This document shows positions 36,664-45,581 of a stretch of DNA of 64,000 bases, one piece after another (within the stretch, counting starts at the first letter, position 1; each line of letters opens with the position of its first letter). Under the pieces are notes generated by a model. The model made no database searches. It had not been told where the DNA came from and saw only the letters and a list, made by a program, of their open reading frames with translations. Source of the DNA: Sulfurimicrobium lacus (GTDB lineage: Bacteria; Pseudomonadota; Gammaproteobacteria; Burkholderiales; Sulfuricellaceae); NCBI RefSeq assembly GCF_011764585.1, contig NZ_AP022853.1, positions 2,885,501-2,949,500 on the forward strand, given 5' to 3'. The position numbers were made by a program, and so were the translations under genes.

Positions 36664-39600
36664 CTATGCTTTCTCGATGTCCACCAGGAACGACTTGAAC
36701 TCCGGCGTCTGCACGTTGGCGTCGCCGACGAAGGGGGTCAGGGTGTTGGCGATGTAGCCGTTCTTGGCTATCCCCTTGAAGCCCCAGTGGATCGGGATGC
36801 CGACGTGATGGACGGTCTTGCCGTTGACCTGGAGCGCCTTGATGCGCTTGGTCACCACCACCACCGCCTTGATGTAGCCCCGGTTGGAGCGCACCTTGAC
36901 CTTGTCGCCGGCCTTGATGCCTTTCTCCTTGGCCAGTTCCTCGCCGATTTCCACGAACTGCTCCGGCTGCAGGATGGCCGAGAGCCGGGTGTGCTTGGTC
37001 CAGTAGTGGAAGTGCTCGGTGAGGCGGTAGGTGGTGCCGGCATAGGGGAATTCCTTGGCCTTGCCGAATGTCTCCAGATCGTTCTTGAACACGCGCGCCG
37101 CCGGATTGCTGATCACCTTGGGATGCAGCGGGTTGGTGTCGATGGGCGTCTCGAACGGCTCGTAATGCTCGGGGAACGGCCCTTCCGCCATCTTGTCCAC
37201 GGCGAACAGGCGCGCCACGCCTTCCGGGTTCATGATGAAGGGACTCATGCCGTCTGCCGGCGCGGAATCCGGCTTGAAGTCGGGCACGTCCACCCCCGCC
37301 CACTTGGCGCCATCCCAGCCGATGAGCTTGCGATTTGGGTCCCACGGCTTGCCCGCGGGATCGGCCGAAGCGCGGTTGTAGAGAATGCGACGGTTGGCCG
37401 GCCAGGAAAAGGCCCAGTTGACGGTATTGCCCAAGCCGCTGGGGTCGGAATTGTCGCGCCGCGCCATGGCGTTGCCTTTCTCCGTCCAGGCACCGGAAAA
37501 AATCCAGCAGCCGCAGGCGGTGCTGCCGTCGTCCTTGAGCTGGGCGAAGCCGTCTAGCTGTTGGCCGGCCTTGAGGATCACCTTGCTCGGGTCCTTGGGA
37601 TCGGTCAGGTCGGCCAGGGCCTTGCCGTTGTACTCCTTCGCCAGTTCCTCGGCGGAGGGCGAAAGCGGAATCTTGTAGCCCCAGGTCAGGTTGACGATGG
37701 GGTCGGGAAAAGCGCCGCCCTCCTTCTTGTACAGCTCGCGCAGCTTGAGGAAGATGCCGGCGATGATCTCCGCGTCGCCCTTGGCCTCGCCCGGCGGCTC
37801 GGCGCCCTTGTAGTGCCATTGCAGCCAGCGCCCGGAATTGGTGAGCGAGCCGTCCTCCTCGGCGAAGCAGGTGGAGGGCAGGCGGAAAACCTCGGTCTGG
37901 ATTTTCGTCGTGTCGACGTTGTTGAACTCGCCGTGGTTCTCCCAGAAACAGGAAGTGTCCGTGGCCAGCGGGTCGATCACCACCAGGAACTTGAGCCTGG
38001 CCAGCGCCCCGCCGATCTTGGCCTTGTTGGGGAAGGCGGCGAGGGGGTTGAAGCCCTGGCAGAAATAGCCGTTCATCTTGCCTTGGTGCATCAGCTCGAA
38101 CACCTGCAGCACGTCGTAGATCTTGTCCAGCTTGGGCAGCCAGTCGAAACACCAGTTGTTTTCCGACGTCGCCGCATCGCCGAACCAGGACTTCATCAGA
38201 CTGACGTGGAACTTGGGGTAGTTCTGCCAGTAGGACAGCTGTCCCGGCCGCAGCGGCTTGAAGGCGCGCTTGTCGATGTAGGCCTGGTAATCGGTTTCCT
38301 TTTCGCCGGGCAGGGTCATGTAGCCCGGCAGCAGGTTGGACAGCAGGCCCAGGTCGGTCAGGCCCTGGATGTTGGAGTGGCCGCGCAGCGCGTTGACGCC
38401 CCCGCCCGCCATGCCGACGTTGCCCAGCAGCAGTTGCAGCATGGCCGCGGTACGGATCATCTGCGAGCCGGTGGAATGCTGGGTCCAGCCCAGGGCGTAG
38501 AGGATAGTGAGCGTCCGGTCCGGCACCGCCGTGGTGGCGATGGTCTCGCACACCTTGAGGAAGGCGTCTCTGGGCGTGCCGGTGATGTTGCTCACCGCTT
38601 CCGGGGTGTAGCGCGAATAGTGCTGCTTCAGCAGATTGAACACGCAGCGCGGGTGCTGCAGCGTGGGGTCCACTGCCGCGTAGCCGTCCGGCCCGATCTC
38701 GTACATCCAGCTGGCCTTGTCGTAGCTGCGCTTGTCGGCGTTGTAGCCCGAGAACAGGCCGTCCTCGTACTTGTAGTCCTCGCGCACGATGAAGCTGGCG
38801 TCGGTATACGCCTTGACGTATTCGTGCTGGATCTGGTCGCGCGACAGCAGGTAATGGATCACCCCGCCGAGGAAGGCGATGTCCGTCCCGGTACGGATCG
38901 GCGCATAGAAATCGGCAACCGCTGCCGAGCGCGTGAAGCGCGGGTCCACCACGATGAACTTGGCGTGGTTGTGCGCCTTGGCCTCGGTCACCCATTTGAA
39001 GCCGCAGGGGTGCGCCTCGGCGGCGTTGCCGCCCATCACCAAAATCACATTCGCGTTCTTGATGTCGACCCAGTGATTGGTCATCGCGCCGCGGCCGAAC
39101 GTAGGGGCAAGACTTGCCACCGTAGGTCCGTGTCAGACACGCGCCTGGTTGTCGAACGCCAGCATCCCGGTACTGCGCACCGTCTTGTGGGTGATGTAGC
39201 CGGTCTCGTTGCTGGATGCGGATGCCGCCAGGAAGCCGGTGGAGAGCCAGCGGTTGACCGTGGCGCCGTCAGCGTTGGTGGCGATGAAATTCTTGTCGCG
39301 GTCGTCTTTCATCAGCCGCGCGATACGGCTGAACGCCTCGTCCCAGGAAATGCGCTTCCATTCGCTGGAACCAGCTGCGCGGTATTCCGGATACTTGAGC
39401 CGGCTGGGGCTATGGATGAAGTCCACCAGCGCCGCGCCCTTGGGGCACAAGGTGCCGCGGTTGACCGGGTGGTCGGGGTCGCCTTCGATGTGGATGATTT
39501 CCGATGCGGCGTTTTTCGCCTTGTCGCCCATGCTGTGCATGATGATGCCGCAGCTGACCGAACAGTAGGGGCAGGTGTTGCGCGTCTCGGTGGTGCGGGC

Positions 39601-39720
39601 CAGCTTGAACTGGCGCACTTCCGCCAGCGCCTCTGCCGGGGAAAAGCCCAGCATCGCCAGGCTCGAACTTCCCAGGCCTGCAGCACCCAGCTTGAAGAAC
39701 TGCCGTCTCGTGATATGCAT
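36664..39720 (-). CDS. fdnG: Selenocysteine-containing formate dehydrogenase, catalytic alpha subunit (FDH-N/O type)
   Basis: One 1018-residue selenoprotein interrupted by an in-frame UGA at 39133-39135, read as selenocysteine 196, the same number as in E. coli FDH-N. The context NQARV-U-HGPTVASLAPTFGRGA is the family active site, where Sec binds molybdenum. Upstream lie a Tat signal (MHITRRQFFKLGAAGLG) and the [4Fe-4S] motif CPYCSVSCG with RGTLCPKG. The rest carries two molybdopterin guanine dinucleotides. It oxidises formate in the periplasm and passes electrons to FdnH. A SECIS hairpin follows the UGA, and selA, selB and selC are in the same gene run. Naive gene callers will split it into two genes. 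Confidence 0.97.
39104..39135 (-). promoter_or_regulatory. SECIS element directing Sec insertion in fdnG
   Basis: After the UGA (39135-39133) come 11 bases and then a hairpin at 39121-39104 on the mRNA: GG, a bulged U, GGCA pairing with UGCC, and a small loop containing GUC, closed by CC. The bulged U and the G-U in the apical loop are the features SelB recognises in E. coli fdhF and fdnG, and the 11-base spacing matches the bacterial rule. It is part of the coding sequence. Confidence 0.88.
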
Positions 39721-39796
39721 ACGGTTCCCCTTCCATTTTCATCGGTGATGATAGGAGCATCTACGTGGGAGCAATATTGCATACCGTGGATTACCC

Positions 39797-39819
39797 GGTA
39801 AATACGGGGTTTACCGTAT
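39797..39819. promoter_or_regulatory. Nested palindromes upstream of fdnG
   Basis: GGTAAA-N7-TTTACC (39797-39815) overlaps ATACGG-N6-CCGTAT (39802-39819). The pair stands about 80-100 bases before the fdnG start on the minus strand and just before a 40-codon frame on the plus strand. It looks like an operator shared by divergent genes; the regulator is not known. Confidence 0.45.
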
Positions 39820-39826
39820 TTTTCGC

Positions 39827-39949
39827 ATGGGTATCATCGATAAGGAAGACGGATCGAAAATTGAGAAGGAGCCCTCCTCCCATGACCGGGAGAAGAGCTG
39901 TGACTCAGACACGAAACGGACAGGGAAACCCGTGGACAATCAGCTGTAG
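39827..39949 (+). CDS. Possible 40-residue small protein divergent from fdnG
   Basis: ATG to TAG gives 40 residues beginning MGIIDKEDGSKIEKE and ending GKPVDNQL: very hydrophilic, rich in Lys, Asp, Glu and Ser, unlike typical shadow translations of this GC-rich genome, which are Arg/Pro/Ala-rich. It has no clear Shine-Dalgarno and runs ten bases into the trpS 3' end on the other strand. Palindromes lie just upstream. I do not recognise a family. It may be a real small gene or chance. Confidence 0.3.
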   Translation: MGIIDKEDGSKIEKEPSSHDREKSCDSDTKRTGKPVDNQL

Positions 39950-41142
39950 CTCAGCCCCATCGCCTCGCGCACGTCGCGCATGGTTTCGTTGGCCAGCTTG
40001 CGGGCTTTTTCGCAGCCGTCGGCGATGATGTTGCGCACCAGGGTCGGGTCGTCCTGGTACATCTGCGCCCGCTCGCGCATCGGCTCCTGCTCCCGCAGCA
40101 CGGCTTCGATCACCGGCTGCTTGCACTCGAGGCAGCCGATGCCGGCGCTCTTGCAGCCCAACTGTACCCATTCCTGCGTGGCAGTGTTGGAATACACCAG
40201 GTGGAACGACCACACCGGGCACTTGGCCGGATCGCCCGGATCGGTGCGGCGCACGCGGGCAGGGTCGGTGGGCATGGTGCGGATTTTCCTGGTCACGCTG
40301 TCGGCGTCTTCGCGCAGGGTGATGGTGTTGTTGTAGGACTTGGACATCTTCAGTCCGTCCAGCCCCGGCATGCGGGAAGCCGCGGTGAGCAGCGCGTCCG
40401 GTTCTACCAGGATCATCTTGCCGCCGCCTTCGAGATAGCCGAACAGGCGTTCCCGGTCGCCCAGGGACAGGTTCTGCTGCTCGTTGAGCAAGGCGTGCGC
40501 GGCTTCCAGCGCCTCGTCGTCGCCCTGTTCCTGGTAGCGCTTGCGCAATTCCTCGTAGAGCTTGGCGCGCTTGCTGCCGAGTTTTTTCACCGCCGCCTCG
40601 GCGCGTTCCTCGAAGCCCGGCTCGCGGCCGTAAAGATGGTTGAAGCGGCGTGCGATTTCGCGCGTGAACTCGATATGCGGCACCTGGTCCTCGCCCACCG
40701 GCACCTTGTTGGCGCGATAGATCAGGATGTCTGCGCTTTGCAGCAGCGGGTAGCCAAGGAAGCCGTAGGTGCTCAGGTCCTTTTCCGACAGTTTTTCCTG
40801 CTGGTCCTTGTAGGTCGGCACGCGCTCCAGCCAGCCCAGTGGCGTCATCATGGAGAGCAACAGGTGCAATTCGGCATGCTCCGGCACGCGCGACTGGATG
40901 AACAGCGTGGCATTGGCCGGATCGACGCCGGCGGCGAGCCAGTCGATCACCATGTCCCAGACGTTTTTCTCGATCACTTCCGGAGTGTCGTAATGGGTCG
41001 TGAGGGCGTGCCAGTCGGCGACGAAGAACAGGCATTCGAATTCATGCTGCAGTTCCACCCAGTTTTTCAGCACGCCATGGTAATGGCCGAGATGCAAGCC
41101 GCCGGTGGGGCGCATGCCGGATAAGACGCGTTCCTGGTACAT
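39940..41142 (-). CDS. trpS: Tryptophanyl-tRNA synthetase
   Basis: A 400-residue class I synthetase. The HIGH-type motif is in GGLHLGHYHGVLKNW near residue 15, and KMSKS is present as LDGLKMSKSYNNTI. Length and the internal insert are typical of the longer TrpRS group common in betaproteobacteria. The ATG at 41142 fits the family start (MYQERVLSGMRPTG); a TTG three codons earlier is possible. It is the last gene of a run with the M50 protease, YciO and PHP genes, an order seen in many betaproteobacteria. Confidence 0.95.
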   Translation of the reverse strand: MYQERVLSGMRPTGGLHLGHYHGVLKNWVELQHEFECLFFVADWHALTTHYDTPEVIEKNVWDMVIDWLAAGVDPANATLFIQSRVPEHAELHLLLSMMTPLGWLERVPTYKDQQEKLSEKDLSTYGFLGYPLLQSADILIYRANKVPVGEDQVPHIEFTREIARRFNHLYGREPGFEERAEAAVKKLGSKRAKLYEELRKRYQEQGDDEALEAAHALLNEQQNLSLGDRERLFGYLEGGGKMILVEPDALLTAASRMPGLDGLKMSKSYNNTITLREDADSVTRKIRTMPTDPARVRRTDPGDPAKCPVWSFHLVYSNTATQEWVQLGCKSAGIGCLECKQPVIEAVLREQEPMRERAQMYQDDPTLVRNIIADGCEKARKLANETMRDVREAMGLSYS

Positions 41143-41163
41143 GTTGATCAATCGTCCTTGAGT

Positions 41164-41808
41164 TTATAAACCGAAAAGAGAGGAAACCAGCCCCATGGTG
41201 CCGTTGACCAGCGGCCACAGGACGAAATTCAGCACGCCGGAGAACAGCAGGGCGATGAGGATGATCATGCCGTAGGGTTCGATGCGCGCATAGGAATAGG
41301 CCAGGCGCGACGGCAGCAGGCTCACCGCGATGCGCCCGCCGTCGAGCGGCGGCAGCGGCAGGAGGTTCAGCACCATGAGCACGGTATTGATGGTAATGCC
41401 GGCCTTGCCCATCAGCGCCATCGGCAGCGCCAGGCTGCCTTCGGGCATGGTCAGGCCGATTTTCATCACCAGACCCCAGAATAGCGCCATGAAGAGATTG
41501 GCGCCCGGACCGGCCGCCGCCACCCACAGCATATCTTTCTTGGGATTGCGCAGATGGCCGAAATTCACCGGCACCGGCTTGGCCCAGCCGAACAGGATGC
41601 CGCCCAGCGCCAGCGTCACCAGCGGCACCAGCACGGTGCCGACCGGGTCGATATGGCGCAATGGATTGAGGCTGACACGCCCCAGCATGTAGGCCGTGGT
41701 GTCGCCGAAATGCTTGGCGGCGTAGCCATGCGCGGCTTCGTGCAGGGTGATGGCGAAAATCACCGGCAAGGCGTAAACCGCGATTTGTTGAATCAATGTC
41801 AATTCCAT
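41164..41808 (-). CDS. Site-2 protease-like M50 zinc metallopeptidase
   Basis: A 214-residue integral membrane protein with about five hydrophobic segments. The metalloprotease site is intact: HEAAHGYAA (HExxH) near residue 21 and the third ligand block LNLLPLPPLDGGRI. It is a short M50B peptidase without a PDZ domain; substrates are unknown. Its ATG overlaps the YciO stop by one base (TGATG). Confidence 0.9.
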   Translation of the reverse strand: MELTLIQQIAVYALPVIFAITLHEAAHGYAAKHFGDTTAYMLGRVSLNPLRHIDPVGTVLVPLVTLALGGILFGWAKPVPVNFGHLRNPKKDMLWVAAAGPGANLFMALFWGLVMKIGLTMPEGSLALPMALMGKAGITINTVLMVLNLLPLPPLDGGRIAVSLLPSRLAYSYARIEPYGMIILIALLFSGVLNFVLWPLVNGTMGLVSSLFGL

Positions 41809-42437
41809 CAGGCTTCCAGTCCAAAAGGTTCGAGGCTGCCCTTGCCGGCGCGGATCAGCACCGGTTCGCTGCCGGTCAGGTCGATCACCGTGGACATGCC
41901 GATGCAGCAACTGCCGCTGTCGACGATCAGGTCCACCTGCTTTTCCAGACGATCGCGGATTTCTTCGCCGTCGCTGAGGGGATCTTCATCCCCCGGCAGC
42001 ATCAGGGTGGAACTGAGCAGCGGCTCGTCGAGTTCTTCCAGCAGAGCCAGTGCGACCGCGTGATCCGGCACCCGGAGGCCGATGGTGGCGCGCTTGGGGT
42101 GCTGCAATCGACGCGGCACTTCCTTGGTGGCCTGCAGGATGAAGGTGTAGCTGCCCGGCGTGTTGGACTTGAGCAGGCGGTATTGCTGGTTGTCGACCCG
42201 TGCGTAATGCGAAAGTTCCGACAGGTCGCGGCACACCAGGGTGAAGTGGTGGCGCTCGTCCACGCCGCGGATATCGCGGATGCGCTGCATCGCGTCCTTG
42301 TCCCCGATCCTGCAGCCGAGGGCGTAGCAGGAATCCGTGGGATATACCACCACGCCGCCGTTCTTGATGACTTCCACGGCCTGGTGGATCAGGCGGGGCT
42401 GCGGATTATCGGGATGAACGCTGAAGAATTGGGCCAT
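41808..42437 (-). CDS. yciO: YciO/Sua5 family L-threonylcarbamoyladenylate synthase-like protein
   Basis: A 209-residue member of the Sua5/YrdC/YwlC family, YciO branch: VIKNGGVVVYPTDSCYALGC near residue 23, the KRATIGLRVPDH block and the C-terminal IDLTGSEPVLIRAGKG are diagnostic. TsaC/Sua5 enzymes make threonylcarbamoyl-AMP for t6A37 in tRNA; YciO itself is much less active in E. coli, so the main role may differ. Co-oriented with the M50 protease and trpS. Confidence 0.9.
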   Translation of the reverse strand: MAQFFSVHPDNPQPRLIHQAVEVIKNGGVVVYPTDSCYALGCRIGDKDAMQRIRDIRGVDERHHFTLVCRDLSELSHYARVDNQQYRLLKSNTPGSYTFILQATKEVPRRLQHPKRATIGLRVPDHAVALALLEELDEPLLSSTLMLPGDEDPLSDGEEIRDRLEKQVDLIVDSGSCCIGMSTVIDLTGSEPVLIRAGKGSLEPFGLEA

Positions 42438-42492
42438 TTGACTCGTAGATCTGCATGATGGTTGGGGGATTTTAAGTGAGAGTTGTTACAAG

Positions 42493-43326
42493 TTAAAACT
42501 CAAAATGCTCCCACACCGGCTCGCAACCGGCCGGCAGGGGCGGCAATCTGCCCATGTCGAAATAGTTGTGGGCCGGGCCATGATAATCGGAACCGGCGGA
42601 AGACAGCAGCCCGTATTGTTTGGCGAACTCGGCAAAGAGCCGGTACTGGTCGGGCGTATGGCTGCCCGACACCACCTCCACCGCCTCGCCCCCGGCTTCC
42701 TTGAAGGCGGCGAACAGCGCGTGCAAGGTCATCTTGCCGATATCGTAGCGACCCGGGTGGGCGAGCACGGCGATGCCGCCGCTCGACTTGATCCAGCCGA
42801 TCGCTTCCGCCATGTCCGCCCAACGGTGGGAAACGTGACCCGGCTTGCCTTTGACGAGAAACTTCTTGAATACCGTCTTCACGTCCTTGGCATGACCGTT
42901 GGCCACCAGGAAGCGCGCGAAATGGGTGCGGCTGAGGATACGTTCATGCGCATAGGCACGCGCGCCTTCCAGACTGCCACTGATGCCGACCTTGTCCAGT
43001 TCGGCCGCAATGGCGACAGCACGGGTCAGGCGCCCGGCCCGGATATTTTCCAGCCCGGCCTGCAGTTCCGCATGAGCTGGATCGACGTGCAGGCCGACGA
43101 TGTGGATGGTGCGCCCATTCCAGCTGACGGAAATCTCGACGCCGTTGACCAGGCGGATACCCTGTTCCTCCGCAGCGACGCGCGCCTCGTCCAGGCCGCC
43201 CAGATCGTCGTGATCGGTCAGTGCCATGACCTCAACGCCCTGGGCAGCGGCGTAGCGGACCAGTTCGGTAGGTGTATAGGTGCCGTCTGAAACAGTGGAA
43301 TGACTGTGCAAGTCAATCTTTGGCAT
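42493..43326 (-). CDS. rnm: PHP-domain phosphoesterase (RNase AM/YciV-like)
   Basis: A 277-residue PHP-family metallo-phosphoesterase. Metal-binding motifs are DLHSHSTVSDG near residue 5, LTDHDDLGG near 36, the HxD-like HIVGLHVDP, IAVLAHPGRYD near 189, and SAGSDYHGP near 242. It matches E. coli YciV (Rnm), which removes short 5' oligonucleotides from rRNA and degrades pAp. The gene is divergent from yciB. Confidence 0.9.
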   Translation of the reverse strand: MPKIDLHSHSTVSDGTYTPTELVRYAAAQGVEVMALTDHDDLGGLDEARVAAEEQGIRLVNGVEISVSWNGRTIHIVGLHVDPAHAELQAGLENIRAGRLTRAVAIAAELDKVGISGSLEGARAYAHERILSRTHFARFLVANGHAKDVKTVFKKFLVKGKPGHVSHRWADMAEAIGWIKSSGGIAVLAHPGRYDIGKMTLHALFAAFKEAGGEAVEVVSGSHTPDQYRLFAEFAKQYGLLSSAGSDYHGPAHNYFDMGRLPPLPAGCEPVWEHFEF

Positions 43327-43402
43327 GCAATGGGGAACTTGTAAGAAGGGACCTAATCATAGCAAAATGCTCAGTCTATTGAAATGAAGCCATAACATCT
43401 AC

Positions 43403-43936
43403 ATGAAATTCCTCTTCGATTTTTTCCCCATCATCCTTTTCTTCGTTGCCTACAAGTTTTACGGCATATACGCCGCCACCGGGGTCGCCATCATCGCCAC
43501 CTTCGCCCAGATCGGCTGGGTGTGGGTGCGCCACCGCAAGGTGGATACCATGCTGTGGGTGAGCCTGGCGATCATTACCCTGTTCGGCGGCGCAACGCTG
43601 TTCCTGCACGACGAGACCTTCATCAAGTGGAAACCCACCGTGCTCTACTGGCTGTTCGCCGTGGTGCTGACGGTGAGCGCAAGCTTGTTCCGCAAGAACC
43701 TCATCCGCACCATGATGGAGAAGCAGTTCTCCGCACCGGATTTCGTGTGGCGCAACCTTAACCTGAGCTGGGTGATATTCTTTCTCGTCATGGGCGGCGT
43801 CAACCTTTACATCGCCTTTCACTACTCCACCGATACCTGGGTCAATTTCAAACTGTTTGGCAGCATGGGGATGATGTTCGTGTTCGTCATTCTGCAGGGC
43901 TTGATGCTGTCGAAATACATCGAAGAAGACAAGTAG
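43403..43936 (+). CDS. yciB: Inner membrane septation protein A (YciB/IspZ)
   Basis: A 177-residue membrane protein with five helices; opening [18 protein letters not shown] and the [11 protein letters not shown] and [19 protein letters not shown] blocks are characteristic of YciB. The family affects cell-envelope integrity and division. It heads the yciB-yciI-bolA-ppiC gene run typical of betaproteobacteria. Confidence 0.94.
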   Translation: MKFLFDFFPIILFFVAYKFYGIYAATGVAIIATFAQIGWVWVRHRKVDTMLWVSLAIITLFGGATLFLHDETFIKWKPTVLYWLFAVVLTVSASLFRKNLIRTMMEKQFSAPDFVWRNLNLSWVIFFLVMGGVNLYIAFHYSTDTWVNFKLFGSMGMMFVFVILQGLMLSKYIEEDK

Positions 43937-43944
43937 GAAAACCG

Positions 43945-44247
43945 ATGCTTTATGCCATTTACGGCGAGGATGTGCCGAACAGCCTCGACCAGCGCCTTGC
44001 CGCGCGCCCGGCCCACCTGGCGCGTCTGAACGAGCTGCAGAGCAATGGCAGGCTGATTCTGGCCGGGCCGTTCCCCTCGATCGACTCCCCCGACCCTGGT
44101 CCGGCGGGCTTCAGCGGCAGCCTGATCGTCGCCGAATTCGAATCGCTGCCGGCGGCCCAAGCCTGGGCCGCAGCGGACCCTTATGTCGCTGCCGGCGTTT
44201 ATGCCAGCGTCAGCGTCAAACCTTTCAAGAGAGTACTGCCCACATGA
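43945..44247 (+). CDS. yciI: YciI family protein
   Basis: A 100-residue ferredoxin-fold protein; [22 protein letters not shown] and the conserved [12 protein letters not shown] include the His and Asp residues of the YciI putative active site. Family function is not settled. It starts eight bases after yciB and its stop overlaps the bolA start (ATGA). Confidence 0.92.
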   Translation: MLYAIYGEDVPNSLDQRLAARPAHLARLNELQSNGRLILAGPFPSIDSPDPGPAGFSGSLIVAEFESLPAAQAWAAADPYVAAGVYASVSVKPFKRVLPT

Positions 44248-44507
44248 GCACAATTGAACTAATGCAGGAAAGGCTTGCCTCACTCCAGCCGGAAGTTCTG
44301 GAAATCGGCGACGACAGCGCCAAGCATGCCGGCCACGAAGGCGCCAAGGGTGGTGGCGGCCATTACGACCTGACCATCGTTTCGCCGCTGTTTGATGGAA
44401 AGTTGACCATTGCGCGTCATCGCATGATATATAATTCCCTCGGCGATCTGATGCAGACCAGGATACATGCCCTCAGCATAAGAGCATTTGCGCCGGGCGA
44501 ATTATAA
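44244..44507 (+). CDS. bolA: BolA family protein
   Basis: An 87-residue BolA/IbaG-type protein with the conserved [24 protein letters not shown] core and the C-terminal [11 protein letters not shown]. BolA-like proteins pair with monothiol glutaredoxins in iron-sulfur handling. A histidine-containing loop ([13 protein letters not shown]) is present. It lies upstream of the parvulin foldase. Confidence 0.92.
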   Translation: MSTIELMQERLASLQPEVLEIGDDSAKHAGHEGAKGGGGHYDLTIVSPLFDGKLTIARHRMIYNSLGDLMQTRIHALSIRAFAPGEL

Positions 44508-44570
44508 TAAAGAAACACCCTTTTCCAAGCGTTCTACTTTTATTTCTCTAACCTGATTAAGGAACTGTAA

Positions 44571-45449
44571 ATGATGACGATCAAGTCCCGCATTCTGTTG
44601 GTAAGTGCAGCTTCCCTGCTGACCCTGAGCGCCTGCAACGCCGACGAAAGCAGCAAGACCGCTGCCGCCCCCGCAGCGGGCAACGTCGCGGCCACTGTCA
44701 ACGGCACCGCCATCAGCAAGGCACGCGTCGATCTGCTGGTCAAGCAGCGCGCGGGCATGGGCCAGCCTGACAGCCCGGAAATGCGCAAATCCATTATCGA
44801 CCAGCTGGCCATGCAGATGCTCGTCTCCCAGGAAGCGACCAAGAAAGGCCTGGACAAGAGCCCCGAAGTGGTCGACCAGATCGAGCTGACCAAGCAGTCC
44901 ATCCTGGCCAACGCCTTCGTTCAGGACTATATCAAGAGCCACCCGGTCACCGACGACATGCTGAAAGCCGAGTACGACAAGGTCAAGGCCGAGATGACCG
45001 GCACCGAATACAAGGCCCGTCACATCCTGGTGGGTAGCGAAGCTGAGGGCAAGGACATCATCGCCAAGCTGAAAAAGAACCCCAAGGCTTTCGATGCGCT
45101 GGCCAAGGAAAAGTCCAAGGACCCCGGCTCCAAGGATAAGGGCGGCGAACTGGGCTGGTTCGACCCGCGCGGTATGGTGCCGGAATTCGGCGCTGCGGTT
45201 GCCAAGCTGGGCAAGGGAAAAATGACGGACGAGCCGGTCAAGACCCAGTTCGGCTACCACGTGATCGTGATGGAAGACAGCCGTCCGATGCAGATCCCGC
45301 CGCTTGATCAAGTCAAACCCCAACTGACCCAGAAAGTGCAGCAGGAACAGCTGAAGAGTCTGATCGACGACATGAAGGCCAAGGCCAAGATCGAAATCAC
45401 CGCCGCACCTGCTGAGGCACCTGCAGCTCCTGCAGCACCTGCCAAGTAA
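44571..45449 (+). CDS. PpiC-type (parvulin) peptidyl-prolyl isomerase lipoprotein
   Basis: A 292-residue periplasmic foldase. The N-terminus has a signal with a lipobox (TLSAC, Cys at about 19), so it is probably lipid-anchored. A SurA-like N-terminal helical part precedes the parvulin domain (KARHILVGSEAEGKDI to TQFGYHVIVMEDSRP), and the tail is Ala/Pro-rich (a string of PAEAPAAPAAPA). It assists folding of exported proteins. A strong terminator follows. Confidence 0.93.
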   Translation: MMTIKSRILLVSAASLLTLSACNADESSKTAAAPAAGNVAATVNGTAISKARVDLLVKQRAGMGQPDSPEMRKSIIDQLAMQMLVSQEATKKGLDKSPEVVDQIELTKQSILANAFVQDYIKSHPVTDDMLKAEYDKVKAEMTGTEYKARHILVGSEAEGKDIIAKLKKNPKAFDALAKEKSKDPGSKDKGGELGWFDPRGMVPEFGAAVAKLGKGKMTDEPVKTQFGYHVIVMEDSRPMQIPPLDQVKPQLTQKVQQEQLKSLIDDMKAKAKIEITAAPAEAPAAPAAPAK

Positions 45450-45472
45450 AACCGACACCGGTTACGGCACAC

Positions 45473-45503
45473 AAAAAGGCGGCTCTTGAGCCGCCTTTTT
45501 TAT
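45473..45503 (+). terminator. Rho-independent terminator after the parvulin gene
   Basis: GGCGGCTC and GAGCCGCC pair perfectly over eight bases around a two-base TT loop and are followed by six T residues, with an A-run on the other side, so it may work in both directions. Confidence 0.93.
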
Positions 45504-45581
45504 TACCCGCCAGCCCGGCTTATTGCTATCCTCATGCCATAGACGTATGGTTAACTTTCCGATAGCACTACCGAGTCCAGC

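Noticed and set aside
36664-39120. A separate 818-residue formate dehydrogenase gene starting at GTG 39120
   Set aside because: It is the second part of the selenoprotein fdnG; the preceding UGA is the selenocysteine codon, so no new start is needed.
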